This document shows, in pieces, positions 1 through 5,601 of a DNA stretch of 5,601 nucleotides (position 1 is the first letter of the stretch; every line of letters begins with the position of its first letter). The stretch spans positions 1-5,601 of the forward strand of contig JAFSLR010000404.1 of the NCBI GenBank assembly GCA_017448375.1, read 5' to 3'. The translations under genes were made by a program, and so were the position numbers. This DNA is from Synergistaceae bacterium (GTDB taxonomy: Bacteria; Synergistota; Synergistia; Synergistales; Aminobacteriaceae). The notes under the pieces were generated by a model, which had not been told where the DNA came from, ran no database searches, and saw only the letters and a list, made by a program, of their open reading frames with translations.

Positions 1-1441
1 ACGCAAGATGATCGTCATCAATCAGGAAGAAATCATAGAAATCTCCGCCGACTTCCTTTGCGGGTGTCATTGTGGCGTAAATGTCAAACTCTTTCCTCTC
101 AGGGAACGGAGGAAATATTCTCGGAAGCATATCGGCCTGAATCTGAGTCGCAACGTTCAACTCAGCCCCGATTCGTTCTTTCTCGGCTGTAACGGCGGCT
201 AAGTTCTTCACGTATTCCTTGAGGGAAGCGGCCATGTTGTTGAAGGATTCTGCGAGGTCGCCTATCTCGTCATTGCTGCGGATTTCGGCGCGGTAATCGA
301 GATTGCCTCCTGAGATTTTATGCACGTCATCTTCAAGCGCGATAATAGGCTCTGTGAGTTTGTGCGACAATCTACGGGCGGCAACAACAGCAAGCAGCAC
401 GATAATCACGAACGCCCCAACGAATGACAGTATCGTGAAAATGACTCTCTCATTCATGCTTCTTACGGGGTCAAGGATTACGCTTTCGGGAATGCTAGCG
501 CACAACGTCCAGCCAGTACTCTTTATCGGCGTGTAAGCGTAATACACTCTGCTGTCTGAGAGTGATACTCCTGCTTTCCCGGCCATGATTGTACCCGCAA
601 GACTCTTTGTTATCTCGGAGATCATCTGAGAGCCTCCGCCGGGGGTTATGATTTTTCCGGTTTTGTCAGCAAGGAAAGTGTAAGAGTCTTTTCCCAAGTC
701 AACATTAACGATTGAGTTATAGAGATTCCCTATCAGCATATCCATTGCGACAACGCCCGCGAATTTCCCTTCAGCGTTATAGAACGGGGCAGCGCATGTT
801 ATCATCAATCCTCTGTTGTAACTGTCTGAATATATATCGGTGAATATGACTCCGCCTTTCTCTTTTGCTTCTTTGTACCAAGGGCGGGACTTGAAATTGT
901 AATAGTACTCAGTGTTTCCTTCTTCCGGCAATGCTTCGAGGGAGTTCACTCCGTAACTTATCATGAAACCCGACTCCGCAGCGGCGTAAACTACAAAGAG
1001 ATTCCCGTTGTACGACTCCATGACTGGGGCCCATATCTGTTTGAGGTTGCCGAATAATTTTATTTCGTCCATAACGCTGTTCACGTCAACACTTTGATTC
1101 AACAGTGAACGCTGAATTACGATCTGTCCTTCTGTTTCACGCCTGCAAGGGAAAACTTCATTTGGAACATAATTCTGCGGGTTAGTGTAAAGCTCGTGAA
1201 TGTACTGCGAAAAGTTAATGATATGTCCTGCGTCGCGCCCTAATTCCGAGTCTGCAAAGTCTGATTTTGCCTCGATGATTGCGGCAAGGTTATTTTCCAT
1301 TTGGCTTATGAGGGCTGACTCGCTGTCTTCCTGAATGCGCCTCATTCCGAGAATGCCTACAGTACCCGTAATTATCAGTGCTATCACGGAGATGTACAGA
1401 ACGATAGCCTGAACCTTTTTTCTTATTGTTGACTTGCGCAT
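1..1441 (-). CDS. dCache-HAMP-SpoIIE (PP2C) serine phosphatase, C-terminus missing at left edge
   Basis: This is a membrane receptor phosphatase of the RsbU/SpoIIE type. In known systems such enzymes dephosphorylate a STAS anti-anti-sigma protein, and one is encoded at the head of this operon. The visible 480 residues show TM1 (about 12-33), an extracytoplasmic double-Cache sensor (about 55-320), TM2 (about 333-355), HAMP (about 352-405) and a short helical linker. The PP2C domain then begins, with ATQIQADMLP (431-440) and the start motif EVGGDFYD (463-470), whose Asp467 should bind metal. The rest of the catalytic domain lies outside the window. The sensor carries Tyr181, Arg186, Trp188, Tyr204, Asp206 and Asp234, matching the amino-acid-binding dCache motif. 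The ATG at 1441 follows AGGAGG with a 7-nt spacer and 11 bp after the upstream gene. A chemoreceptor is excluded because HAMP leads into PP2C, not a coiled-coil signalling domain. Family assignment is secure; the ligand is inferred. Confidence 0.93.
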   Translation of the reverse strand, partial: MRKSTIRKKVQAIVLYISVIALIITGTVGILGMRRIQEDSESALISQMENNLAAIIEAKSDFADSELGRDAGHIINFSQYIHELYTNPQNYVPNEVFPCRRETEGQIVIQRSLLNQSVDVNSVMDEIKLFGNLKQIWAPVMESYNGNLFVVYAAAESGFMISYGVNSLEALPEEGNTEYYYNFKSRPWYKEAKEKGGVIFTDIYSDSYNRGLMITCAAPFYNAEGKFAGVVAMDMLIGNLYNSIVNVDLGKDSYTFLADKTGKIITPGGGSQMISEITKSLAGTIMAGKAGVSLSDSRVYYAYTPIKSTGWTLCASIPESVILDPVRSMNERVIFTILSFVGAFVIIVLLAVVAARRLSHKLTEPIIALEDDVHKISGGNLDYRAEIRSNDEIGDLAESFNNMAASLKEYVKNLAAVTAEKERIGAELNVATQIQADMLPRIFPPFPERKEFDIYATMTPAKEVGGDFYDFFLIDDDHLA

Positions 1442-1448
1442 GTTAAAT

Positions 1449-1454
1449 CCTCCT
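1449..1454 (-). promoter_or_regulatory. Shine-Dalgarno of the SpoIIE phosphatase gene, overlapping the upstream stop codon
   Basis: A perfect AGGAGG lies 7 nt before the ATG at 1441. Its first two bases are the last two of the TAG stop (1455-1453) of the upstream GHKL-like gene. Ribosomes terminating there sit directly on this site, which suggests translational coupling. Confidence 0.85.
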
Positions 1455-2304
1455 ACACTACTACATGTACAAAGTTTTCACCGCCCGAATAACTGAATGA
1501 TGCACGTATTGCGCGGTGCTTTATGATTTTGAGGCTCATTATGTCGATTTCGTCCTCGTTTTTCTCAAGCATGAAGGGATTATATTTTTTCCCGCCGTAA
1601 TGAAGACGTGCCGATATAGCCTCGCCGAATATTATTGAGACGGAAATTTTTGCGTCAGGGTGAGCCTTCTGGATTCGTATTGCGAGCTCCTCAATACAGC
1701 TTTGAATCTCAAGAATACGTTTCATTTTCACGCCGCGTTTCATTGCTGACATTTCGAGAATCTCATTCGCGCCCTCAAGTGACTCGGCGTTGGGAAGGAG
1801 GCAGAAATCAGCGTCAGGGAAATACGTGTATCGTTTCGGTATCACCGGCTCAATGTAGAGGAGTGATGAGAACAGAATCGTTACGGGGATTCCTATCGTA
1901 AGCCCTGTGATGAAATACGCGAATGATACGTTGAGTTTTCCGCACAGTATGCACCCTACAGCCAGCAGTAGAATATAGCGCGCGTAATCCGGCCATGATT
2001 TGAGGGAAGGACGGTGAGATTTTGCGGTGATGTGCCAGCCAATGAACATTACGAGGCCAGTTGCAGCTATGCAGTAACACTCATGAATCACGGCGGGCAA
2101 ATCGGGGTTCACGAGACACGCTGAGAGTACACAGCCCATCATACAGCCCGCTATACCGTAAGCACCGAAGAAGAGTCCCAGCACTGAGGGAAGAAAGTTT
2201 TTGATTCCCGCGTAATAAGGCAGAATTTGAGTCATCTGTACTGGAGCGTCCATGAGGAAATATGCGGCGGCGCAAATCAGAATCAGCTTCAGCTTCTCAC
2301 GCAT
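1453..2304 (-). CDS. Five-TM membrane protein with C-terminal degenerate RsbW/GHKL-like domain
   Basis: The N-terminal half (about 5-150) has roughly five hydrophobic segments. The segment at 38-64 is rich in Gly and small residues (LPSVLGLFFGAYGIAG), a pattern seen in ECF-S-like or sensor membrane modules. After a linker, residues about 196-283 resemble an RsbW-type ATPase domain in overall layout: IEELAIRI (204-211) at the N-box, YGGKKYNPF (236-244) at the place of the usual D-x-G...F-N-P box, and MSLKIIKHRA (256-265) at the G2 region, followed by a terminal beta hairpin. Key nucleotide-binding residues look lost: Arg210 stands where the N-box Asn belongs, and no Asp is in the G1 position. 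It may bind partners without being an active kinase. The ATG at 2304 has GGAGG at 2315-2319 and overlaps the transporter gene by 8 bp. The membrane protein is certain; the GHKL reading is probable and rests on pattern only. Confidence 0.75.
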   Translation of the reverse strand: MREKLKLILICAAAYFLMDAPVQMTQILPYYAGIKNFLPSVLGLFFGAYGIAGCMMGCVLSACLVNPDLPAVIHECYCIAATGLVMFIGWHITAKSHRPSLKSWPDYARYILLLAVGCILCGKLNVSFAYFITGLTIGIPVTILFSSLLYIEPVIPKRYTYFPDADFCLLPNAESLEGANEILEMSAMKRGVKMKRILEIQSCIEELAIRIQKAHPDAKISVSIIFGEAISARLHYGGKKYNPFMLEKNEDEIDIMSLKIIKHRAIRASFSYSGGENFVHVVV

Positions 2305-3211
2305 GACGTAACAGCCTCCGAATCAGTGCGCAAAATTCCGGCTCAGTCATCAATATTCCGGCAATCATAAACGCACTCCCGATAATTTTCGGCCATGTTA
2401 TTATCTCCGGCTCAATCCCTAGAATTTTTGTCATTACGGGCGATACTGCCATTGTCATTATGATTGCGGTTGAGAATATCAGCGAGGCACTAAGCGCGGA
2501 AATGTATCTTTGCGCGTAAACCTGAACGATTCCGTAAAGCCCCCGAATGAAGAAGCTGACGTAAATAACGCTGCCCCAAAACTCCGGGTTTGACGGAAGG
2601 GAGAAAGCCGCGCCCATAAATAAAGCCTCGAATGCCCACAATATAAGGCTGAAGATAAAGCAGAAAAACATCTGACCCATTGCGATAATTGCGGGATTAG
2701 ATGTTGAAGAGTATTCGCTTACACTCACAAGGTAGAAGGCAAATGCCATATTCGACAGAGTGAGATAAAACGCGCTCATGCTGAAGAGTGTATGAAGCTC
2801 AGATCCGGCCATGATTAAGAGCCCCGCAAGAACTGTGAAGATACCGTAAAGAGTCTCGCGTGAAGGAATCTGCTTGTACGTGAGAAACGCAATCAGCGCA
2901 ATGAATATAAAGTTTGTCGACAGAAAAGCATTCGTTATCGTTGAGCCTAAACCCTGTATTCCCATCAGCAAGAAAAGGTTGAAGATTACGAGCTCCCCTG
3001 AAAGTATCATGCTCTGCTTCACCTGCCTTATGTCAAGCCTGAAGAGTTCCCCGAAAAAAAAGAACAGAGACATAATCAGCCCGACAAGATTCGTTATGCA
3101 CATGAATGCAAAGTGTGAGACCGACTCTGGAACCCATATCAGAAAAGCATATTGAACAGACGCAAAGAACGTTATTATTAACAGCGATAAATTTGCTTCA
3201 ATACGATTCAT
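2297..3211 (-). CDS. EamA/DMT-family ten-TM transporter
   Basis: This is an integral membrane protein of the drug/metabolite transporter superfamily. Members export or exchange small metabolites such as amino acids, nucleotide sugars or drugs; the substrate here is unknown. About ten hydrophobic helices are visible (roughly 8-27, 35-54, 67-85, 93-110, 121-137, 147-164, 175-196, 213-232, 238-259, 274-290). They form the two EamA repeats (about 8-137 and 147-290), and 304 aa is the usual family length. The end of repeat 1 has the typical pattern of a helix, a short charged loop (TYKQIPSRET, 111-120) and a Gly-rich helix ending LLIMAG. The start ATG at 3211 overlaps the preceding stop as ATGA and has no clear Shine-Dalgarno, so it probably depends on translational coupling. 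The last 8 bp overlap the next gene. Placement inside a partner-switching operon suggests co-regulation or a functional link, but nothing shows which. Confidence 0.9.
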   Translation of the reverse strand: MNRIEANLSLLIITFFASVQYAFLIWVPESVSHFAFMCITNLVGLIMSLFFFFGELFRLDIRQVKQSMILSGELVIFNLFLLMGIQGLGSTITNAFLSTNFIFIALIAFLTYKQIPSRETLYGIFTVLAGLLIMAGSELHTLFSMSAFYLTLSNMAFAFYLVSVSEYSSTSNPAIIAMGQMFFCFIFSLILWAFEALFMGAAFSLPSNPEFWGSVIYVSFFIRGLYGIVQVYAQRYISALSASLIFSTAIIMTMAVSPVMTKILGIEPEIITWPKIIGSAFMIAGILMTEPEFCALIRRLLRHA

Positions 3212-4155
3212 ATTTCGGTTACTGTGTATTTCTCTATCATGTATTCAGGCATATATTCGGTCTTCATTTCGCGCAGACCCTTAACGCCTAAATCTTCCTC
3301 AAGGTTCACGTAACGGAAATCCCCGCAGCAAAGCCTCACAAGCTCATGCTTAAGGAACGGTGAAATGTTCGGAATCAATCGCGAACCTTTGCCGACTGCA
3401 CCGTCAAAACATTCATCGCTCAGCTTCGAGCCGTATGCGTAGCCCTTCAATTCGCCGTCAATGAACACAACGACTCCCGAAAGACCCAGCGCAAAGAAAT
3501 CATTTAACGCCCTCTGAACGGAAATATTTTCTTCCTCAAGCTGTCTTTCAATGAGCGGGTTATCATCGCACATCAATTTTTCGTCAAGCCATTCGTCCTG
3601 AAACTCTCTTATCACATCAATGTGTTCAGGCAGAATTTTTGTTACAGTGAATCTCCCGTCATAATCTTTGCAGAAAGTTCTTACGCCCCTGCGTTTTCTC
3701 ATAGGGTTAGGGGCTGAAGGTGAGAGCATGTTTTCGGGAATGTACATGTGTTCAGTTCTGTAGATGTATTCCGACAAGTCGCGGCTGTATTCTGCTGTGA
3801 ATTTTCCGGGAAAAAGACTCGTGATTATGTCCTTTGCTGACTCTGTTACGGTCTGGAACTTCACGCGGGAATTATTTTCGTGTGCGTCATCAATCACATT
3901 CTGTACTGCGTTCCTTACGGCCTCAAGGTCTGATCTGTCGCCGTGAGGAAAAAGATAGATTCTCTCGTTCGGTGTGCAGAGTTTTGAGCGCAAAGTGTAG
4001 AGGAAGCCTTCATGTTCGCAAAACATATCACCGTACTTATTCTGAAGGCACCATGACGAAACAAAAGAATGCTGGCAAGATCCCTCGCCGTATTTGAACG
4101 TGTAGGAATCCGCCAGCTTCTTCATGCCTAATGTCAGCGGCTGAAATCTGAGCAT
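3208..4155 (-). CDS. DUF2156 / phosphatidylglycerol lysyltransferase C-terminal-like protein
   Basis: This 315-aa soluble protein matches stand-alone DUF2156 proteins, which share the double GNAT-like fold of the catalytic part of MprF-type aminoacyl-phosphatidylglycerol synthases. Family-like stretches are the start MLRFQPLTL, SCQHSFVSSW (26-35), YLFPHGD (67-73), LFPGKFTAEYSRDLSEYIY (114-132), FIDGELKGYAYG (231-242) and YVNLEEDLGVKGLREMKTEY (282-301). The last is the best-conserved signature. The basic stretch MRKRRGV (152-158) sits where relatives carry a Lys/Arg-rich segment. No signal peptide or membrane segment is seen, so it is cytoplasmic. True aminoacyl transfer to lipid has not been shown for most stand-alone members, so activity is unproven. 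The start at 4155 fits the family N-terminus and lies 6 bp after the STAS gene with a weak AAGAAG site at 4165-4170. Its stop overlaps the transporter start by 4 bp. Confidence 0.85.
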   Translation of the reverse strand: MLRFQPLTLGMKKLADSYTFKYGEGSCQHSFVSSWCLQNKYGDMFCEHEGFLYTLRSKLCTPNERIYLFPHGDRSDLEAVRNAVQNVIDDAHENNSRVKFQTVTESAKDIITSLFPGKFTAEYSRDLSEYIYRTEHMYIPENMLSPSAPNPMRKRRGVRTFCKDYDGRFTVTKILPEHIDVIREFQDEWLDEKLMCDDNPLIERQLEEENISVQRALNDFFALGLSGVVVFIDGELKGYAYGSKLSDECFDGAVGKGSRLIPNISPFLKHELVRLCCGDFRYVNLEEDLGVKGLREMKTEYMPEYMIEKYTVTEI

Positions 4156-4161
4156 TTGATG

Positions 4162-4467
4162 TTACTTCTTGATGTTCAGAATTTCATCGAAGCCCGTTAC
4201 TTCAAAGATTTCGAGAATCTCCTGTCCTGCGTTCGTGATCGTCATTGTTCCCTGCTGGTTCATTGTCTTCTGAGCCTTGAGGAGTACGCGAAGCCCTGCT
4301 GATGAAACGTAAGCAAGGTCGGTCATGTCGATTGTGAGGTCTTTTACGCCTGCGAGTCCGCCTGTGATTTCTGACTCAAGCTGGGGAGCTGTGGTTGTGT
4401 CGAGTCTTCCGCTGATTTTGAGTGTGAGGGAGTCGCCTGATGAAGTTTTGTCGATTGTAAGTGCCAT
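4162..4467 (-). CDS. STAS-domain anti-anti-sigma factor (RsbV/SpoIIAA-like)
   Basis: This is a single-domain cytoplasmic STAS protein of 101 aa, the usual size. Such proteins bind a GHKL anti-sigma kinase when unphosphorylated and release the kinase's target; PP2C phosphatases reactivate them. The sequence has the N-terminal strand, the GRLDTTTAPQLE helix start (20-31), TIDMTDLAYVSSAGLRVLL (45-63) and a C-terminal helix ending in ILNIKK. The phosphorylatable Ser of SpoIIAA/RsbV (in DSSG) aligns with Ser56 in VSSAG; the preceding Asp is replaced by Ser55. It is the first gene of the minus-strand operon. The ATG at 4467 was chosen because AGGAGG lies 10 nt upstream (4478-4483) and the protein then begins as the family does. 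An earlier in-frame ATG at 4521 lies between the -35 and -10 of the predicted promoter. Family is certain; the role in partner switching is supported by the SpoIIE phosphatase in the same operon. Confidence 0.94.
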   Translation of the reverse strand: MALTIDKTSSGDSLTLKISGRLDTTTAPQLESEITGGLAGVKDLTIDMTDLAYVSSAGLRVLLKAQKTMNQQGTMTITNAGQEILEIFEVTGFDEILNIKK

Positions 4468-4477
4468 TGTGAAAATT

Positions 4478-4483
4478 CCTCCT
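4478..4483 (-). promoter_or_regulatory. Shine-Dalgarno deciding the STAS start
   Basis: A perfect AGGAGG lies 10 nt before the ATG at 4467. It selects the 101-aa start over the upstream in-frame ATG at 4521, which has no ribosome site. Confidence 0.85.
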
Positions 4484-4511
4484 AAAAAACAATTTAGTGC
4501 AAACGCTGTAA

Positions 4512-4540
4512 AAGTTACCATTTTTTTATCATCATGTCAA
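4512..4540 (-). promoter_or_regulatory. Predicted sigma-70-type promoter of the STAS operon
   Basis: Read on the minus strand, a perfect TTGACA -35 (4540-4535) is followed by a 17-nt spacer and TAACTT (4517-4512). TGG just before the hexamer gives an extended -10. Transcription would start near 4505, leaving a leader of roughly 38 nt with the AGGAGG site. The promoter is housekeeping-like and shows no match to a sigma-B-type consensus, so there is no sign that the operon is read by an alternative sigma factor of the switch. Confidence 0.6.
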
Positions 4541-4550
4541 AAACTTGTAG

Positions 4551-4620
4551 CGTGTACAAAAAATTTCTCTTCAACCATAAAATTAAATCTGCCCTGCATG
4601 TTATAATCCGTGTACAAAAA
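4551..4620. repeat. 12-bp direct repeat CGTGTACAAAAA in the divergent intergenic region
   Basis: CGTGTACAAAAA occurs at 4551-4562 and again at 4609-4620, 58 bp apart start to start. Each copy contains the palindrome TGTACA. The first copy lies about 10 bp upstream of the minus-strand -35 and also forms the imperfect dyad TTGTA-N5-TACAA (4545-4559). The second begins right after the plus-strand -10 and covers its predicted start site. The arrangement suggests an operator pair, but no regulator is identified. Confidence 0.5.
4599..4607 (+). promoter_or_regulatory. Predicted extended -10 promoter of the TIR-ankyrin gene
   Basis: TGTTATAAT is a perfect extended -10: TG, one base, then the consensus TATAAT at 4602-4607. 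No good -35 is seen 16-18 nt upstream, which is common for extended -10 promoters. Transcription would start near 4614, about 47 nt before the ATG at 4661. Confidence 0.55.
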
Positions 4621-4660
4621 TTCACAACTTATGATAATAAAATTGTATAAGGCATGAAAA

Positions 4661-5601
4661 ATGGGCAGAATATTTTTGAGTCATGCAACGGAAGAACACG
4701 AACTTGTAGTACATCTTGCGAATTACCTTGAGAAGAATAATTTTCGGGCTTGGTATGCTCCGCGCGATATTGTTGGAGGAATTGACTATGACCGTGAGAT
4801 TATTGCGGCCATTAAGGATTGTCGTGCGTTTGTGCTTTTGCTGAGCAGAAATTCTGACGCAAGCGAGGACGTTAAGACCGAAGTTTATCATGCTGTGAAG
4901 TTCAAGAAGCAGGTAATATGCCTTGATGTTGATGATGTAGAGCCTGAGAATTTGTCATATCTTCTGGGTATGCGTCATCGTTTGAATTGGCTTGAACGGC
5001 GTGATGAAACTTTAGACAAGCTGATTCACGACATAAGGGTGATTCATGAGCCAGATTCTGAACCCCATACGCCTGAACCTGTAATCAAGACTCCAGCACC
5101 GAAGCCGAAGCCGGAGCCAGAACCGACAGGGAATATCAAAGGATTTGGGAATAATTACCGCTGGGCTGTGATTACTGTTGCGATTTTGTTACTAATAGGC
5201 ATGATTTCAGTACTCGGTGATAGTAAGCCTAGCTCGGTAGAACCTGCAAAGGTAGAACCTGTGAAGATAGAACCTGTAAAACCTGTAGAAACAAAAAAGC
5301 CTGTGAATTATGATGTCGTTTCTCTTGCTAAGGACGGAAAACTTGAAGAGCTTCGGAAGGCAATCAACGCTGGTGCAGATGTCAACGCTAAGAACAATAA
5401 AGGTGCTACGGCTTTAATACAGGCGGCAATGTTAGGCCACACCGCAACAGCAGAATTACTCCTGAAAAACGGTGCAGATATTAACGCTAAGAACAAATAC
5501 GGCTGTACGGCTTTAATGTATGCGGCATTTGATGGATACCCCGAAATTGCAGAAATTCTCATAACATACGGAGCAAACAAGAATTTACGCGATAAATACG
5601 G
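4661..5601 (+). CDS. TIR domain - transmembrane helix - ankyrin repeat protein, C-terminus missing at right edge
   Basis: The 313 visible residues begin with a TIR domain (about 1-125): strand A IFLSHAT (4-10), WYAPRDIVGG (31-40), the core strand RAFVLLLS (55-62) and a helix with Glu74 in VKTEV (71-75), aligning with the catalytic Glu of NAD-cleaving TIR domains such as SARM1. A Pro/Lys/Glu-rich linker (about 131-157) leads to one hydrophobic helix (about 168-186). Three copies of (V/I)EP(A/V)K follow (193-207), then ankyrin repeats: a capping unit (about 218-248) and two exact 33-residue repeats (249-281, 282-314) with TAL..AA and GA(D/N) cores. The gene runs out of the window. With TIR in the cytoplasm, one helix would put the ankyrins outside. 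The start at 4661 has an in-frame stop at 4655 just before it and a weak AAGG at 4649-4652. Function is unknown; NADase or signalling, possibly in defence, is inference. Confidence 0.9.
   Translation, partial: MGRIFLSHATEEHELVVHLANYLEKNNFRAWYAPRDIVGGIDYDREIIAAIKDCRAFVLLLSRNSDASEDVKTEVYHAVKFKKQVICLDVDDVEPENLSYLLGMRHRLNWLERRDETLDKLIHDIRVIHEPDSEPHTPEPVIKTPAPKPKPEPEPTGNIKGFGNNYRWAVITVAILLLIGMISVLGDSKPSSVEPAKVEPVKIEPVKPVETKKPVNYDVVSLAKDGKLEELRKAINAGADVNAKNNKGATALIQAAMLGHTATAELLLKNGADINAKNKYGCTALMYAAFDGYPEIAEILITYGANKNLRDKY
5237..5281 (+). repeat. 15-bp tandem repeat, three copies, in the TIR-ankyrin linker
   Basis: Three 15-bp units with core TAGAACCTG start at 5237, 5252 and 5267 and encode VEPAK, VEPVK and IEPVK. 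A partial further unit follows (PVE). The units are in frame, so gain or loss would change linker length without breaking the gene. Confidence 0.85.
5312..5601 (+). repeat. Ankyrin-coding tandem repeats of 99 bp
   Basis: The repeats are spaced at exactly 99 bp (33 codons). GGTGCAGAT at 5372 and 5471, AACGCTAAGAACAA at 5384 and 5483, and ACGGCTTTAAT at 5408 and 5507 are identical between units, while the bases between them have diverged. Conservation at the DNA level suggests recent duplication or gene conversion. The array continues past the window. Confidence 0.8.

Noticed and set aside
1..1441. Methyl-accepting chemotaxis protein reading of the dCache-HAMP gene
   Set aside because: After HAMP the frame goes into QIQADMLP and EVGGDFYD, hallmarks of the SpoIIE/PP2C phosphatase domain, rather than an MCP signalling coiled coil.
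1635..1901. Plus-strand open frame of 88 codons inside the GHKL-like gene
   Set aside because: It is antisense to a well-supported membrane protein gene, lacks a ribosome site, and has a composition typical of a shadow frame.
2874..3291. Two plus-strand open frames antisense to the EamA gene
   Set aside because: They encode no recognisable domain and are explained by the opposite-strand transporter gene.
4468..4521. N-terminal extension of the STAS gene to an upstream ATG at 4521
   Set aside because: The ATG lies between the -35 and -10 of the predicted promoter and has no ribosome site; the 101-aa form has a perfect AGGAGG and the family's normal N-terminus.
4600..4627. Second minus-strand promoter, TTGTGA-N16-TATAAC
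   Set aside because: It overlaps the perfect plus-strand extended -10 and is explained by the near-palindromic ATTATAA stretch; the promoter at 4512-4540 is better and closer to the STAS gene.
4628..4651. Possible hairpin CTTAT...ATAAG overlapping the TIR ribosome site
   Set aside because: The stem is only 5 AT-rich pairs with a 14-nt loop, too weak to call a regulatory structure.
4631..4657. Eight-codon reading frame (MIIKLYKA) just before the TIR gene, a possible leader peptide
   Set aside because: It has no clear ribosome site, no regulatory codon run and no attenuator structure; its stop simply blocks extension of the TIR frame upstream.
5308..5580. Minus-strand open frame with an Ala/Leu/Phe-rich, membrane-like translation
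   Set aside because: It is the complement of the ankyrin repeats; its own periodic sequence follows from the 99-bp repeats of the real gene.

Overview
The window looks like chromosomal DNA from an anaerobic gut- or rumen-type bacterium. Moderate GC, strong AGGAGG ribosome sites and an RsbU/RsbV-style signalling set fit Bacillota or Synergistota. This is an impression from sequence style; no rRNA or other marker is present to settle the taxonomy. There are two divergent transcription units separated by about 190 bp of AT-rich DNA.

Left unit (minus strand, from 4467 down past the left edge). Five tightly packed genes form an apparent operon. In transcription order they are: a 101-aa STAS anti-anti-sigma-type protein (RsbV/SpoIIAA-like); a 315-aa DUF2156 protein with a GNAT-like, LPG-synthase-C-type fold; a 304-aa ten-TM EamA/DMT transporter; a 283-aa protein with about five N-terminal membrane segments and a C-terminal degenerate RsbW/GHKL-like domain; and a dCache-HAMP-SpoIIE (PP2C) phosphatase cut by the left edge. 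Junctions are 6 bp, a 4-bp overlap, an 8-bp overlap and 11 bp, so co-translation is likely. The STAS protein, the GHKL-like protein and the PP2C phosphatase are the three classical parts of a partner-switching pathway. The phosphatase carries all six residues of the amino-acid-binding dCache motif in its extracytoplasmic sensor. The simplest model is a switch in which an extracellular amino acid or related amine alters STAS dephosphorylation. The GHKL domain lacks the usual nucleotide-binding residues, so the kinase that would phosphorylate the STAS protein may lie elsewhere. The downstream target and the role of the transferase and transporter cannot be read from the sequence.

Intergenic region (4468-4660). 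It holds a good minus-strand promoter for the STAS operon (perfect -35, extended -10), a perfect extended -10 for the plus-strand gene, and a 12-bp direct repeat placed once near each promoter.

Right unit (plus strand, from 4661 past the right edge). One gene encodes a TIR domain, a Pro/Lys/Glu-rich linker, one transmembrane helix, a short pentapeptide-repeat linker and ankyrin repeats that continue beyond the window. The architecture is unusual and would be compatible with an NAD-cleaving or signalling TIR effector, possibly in defence, but no partner gene is visible.
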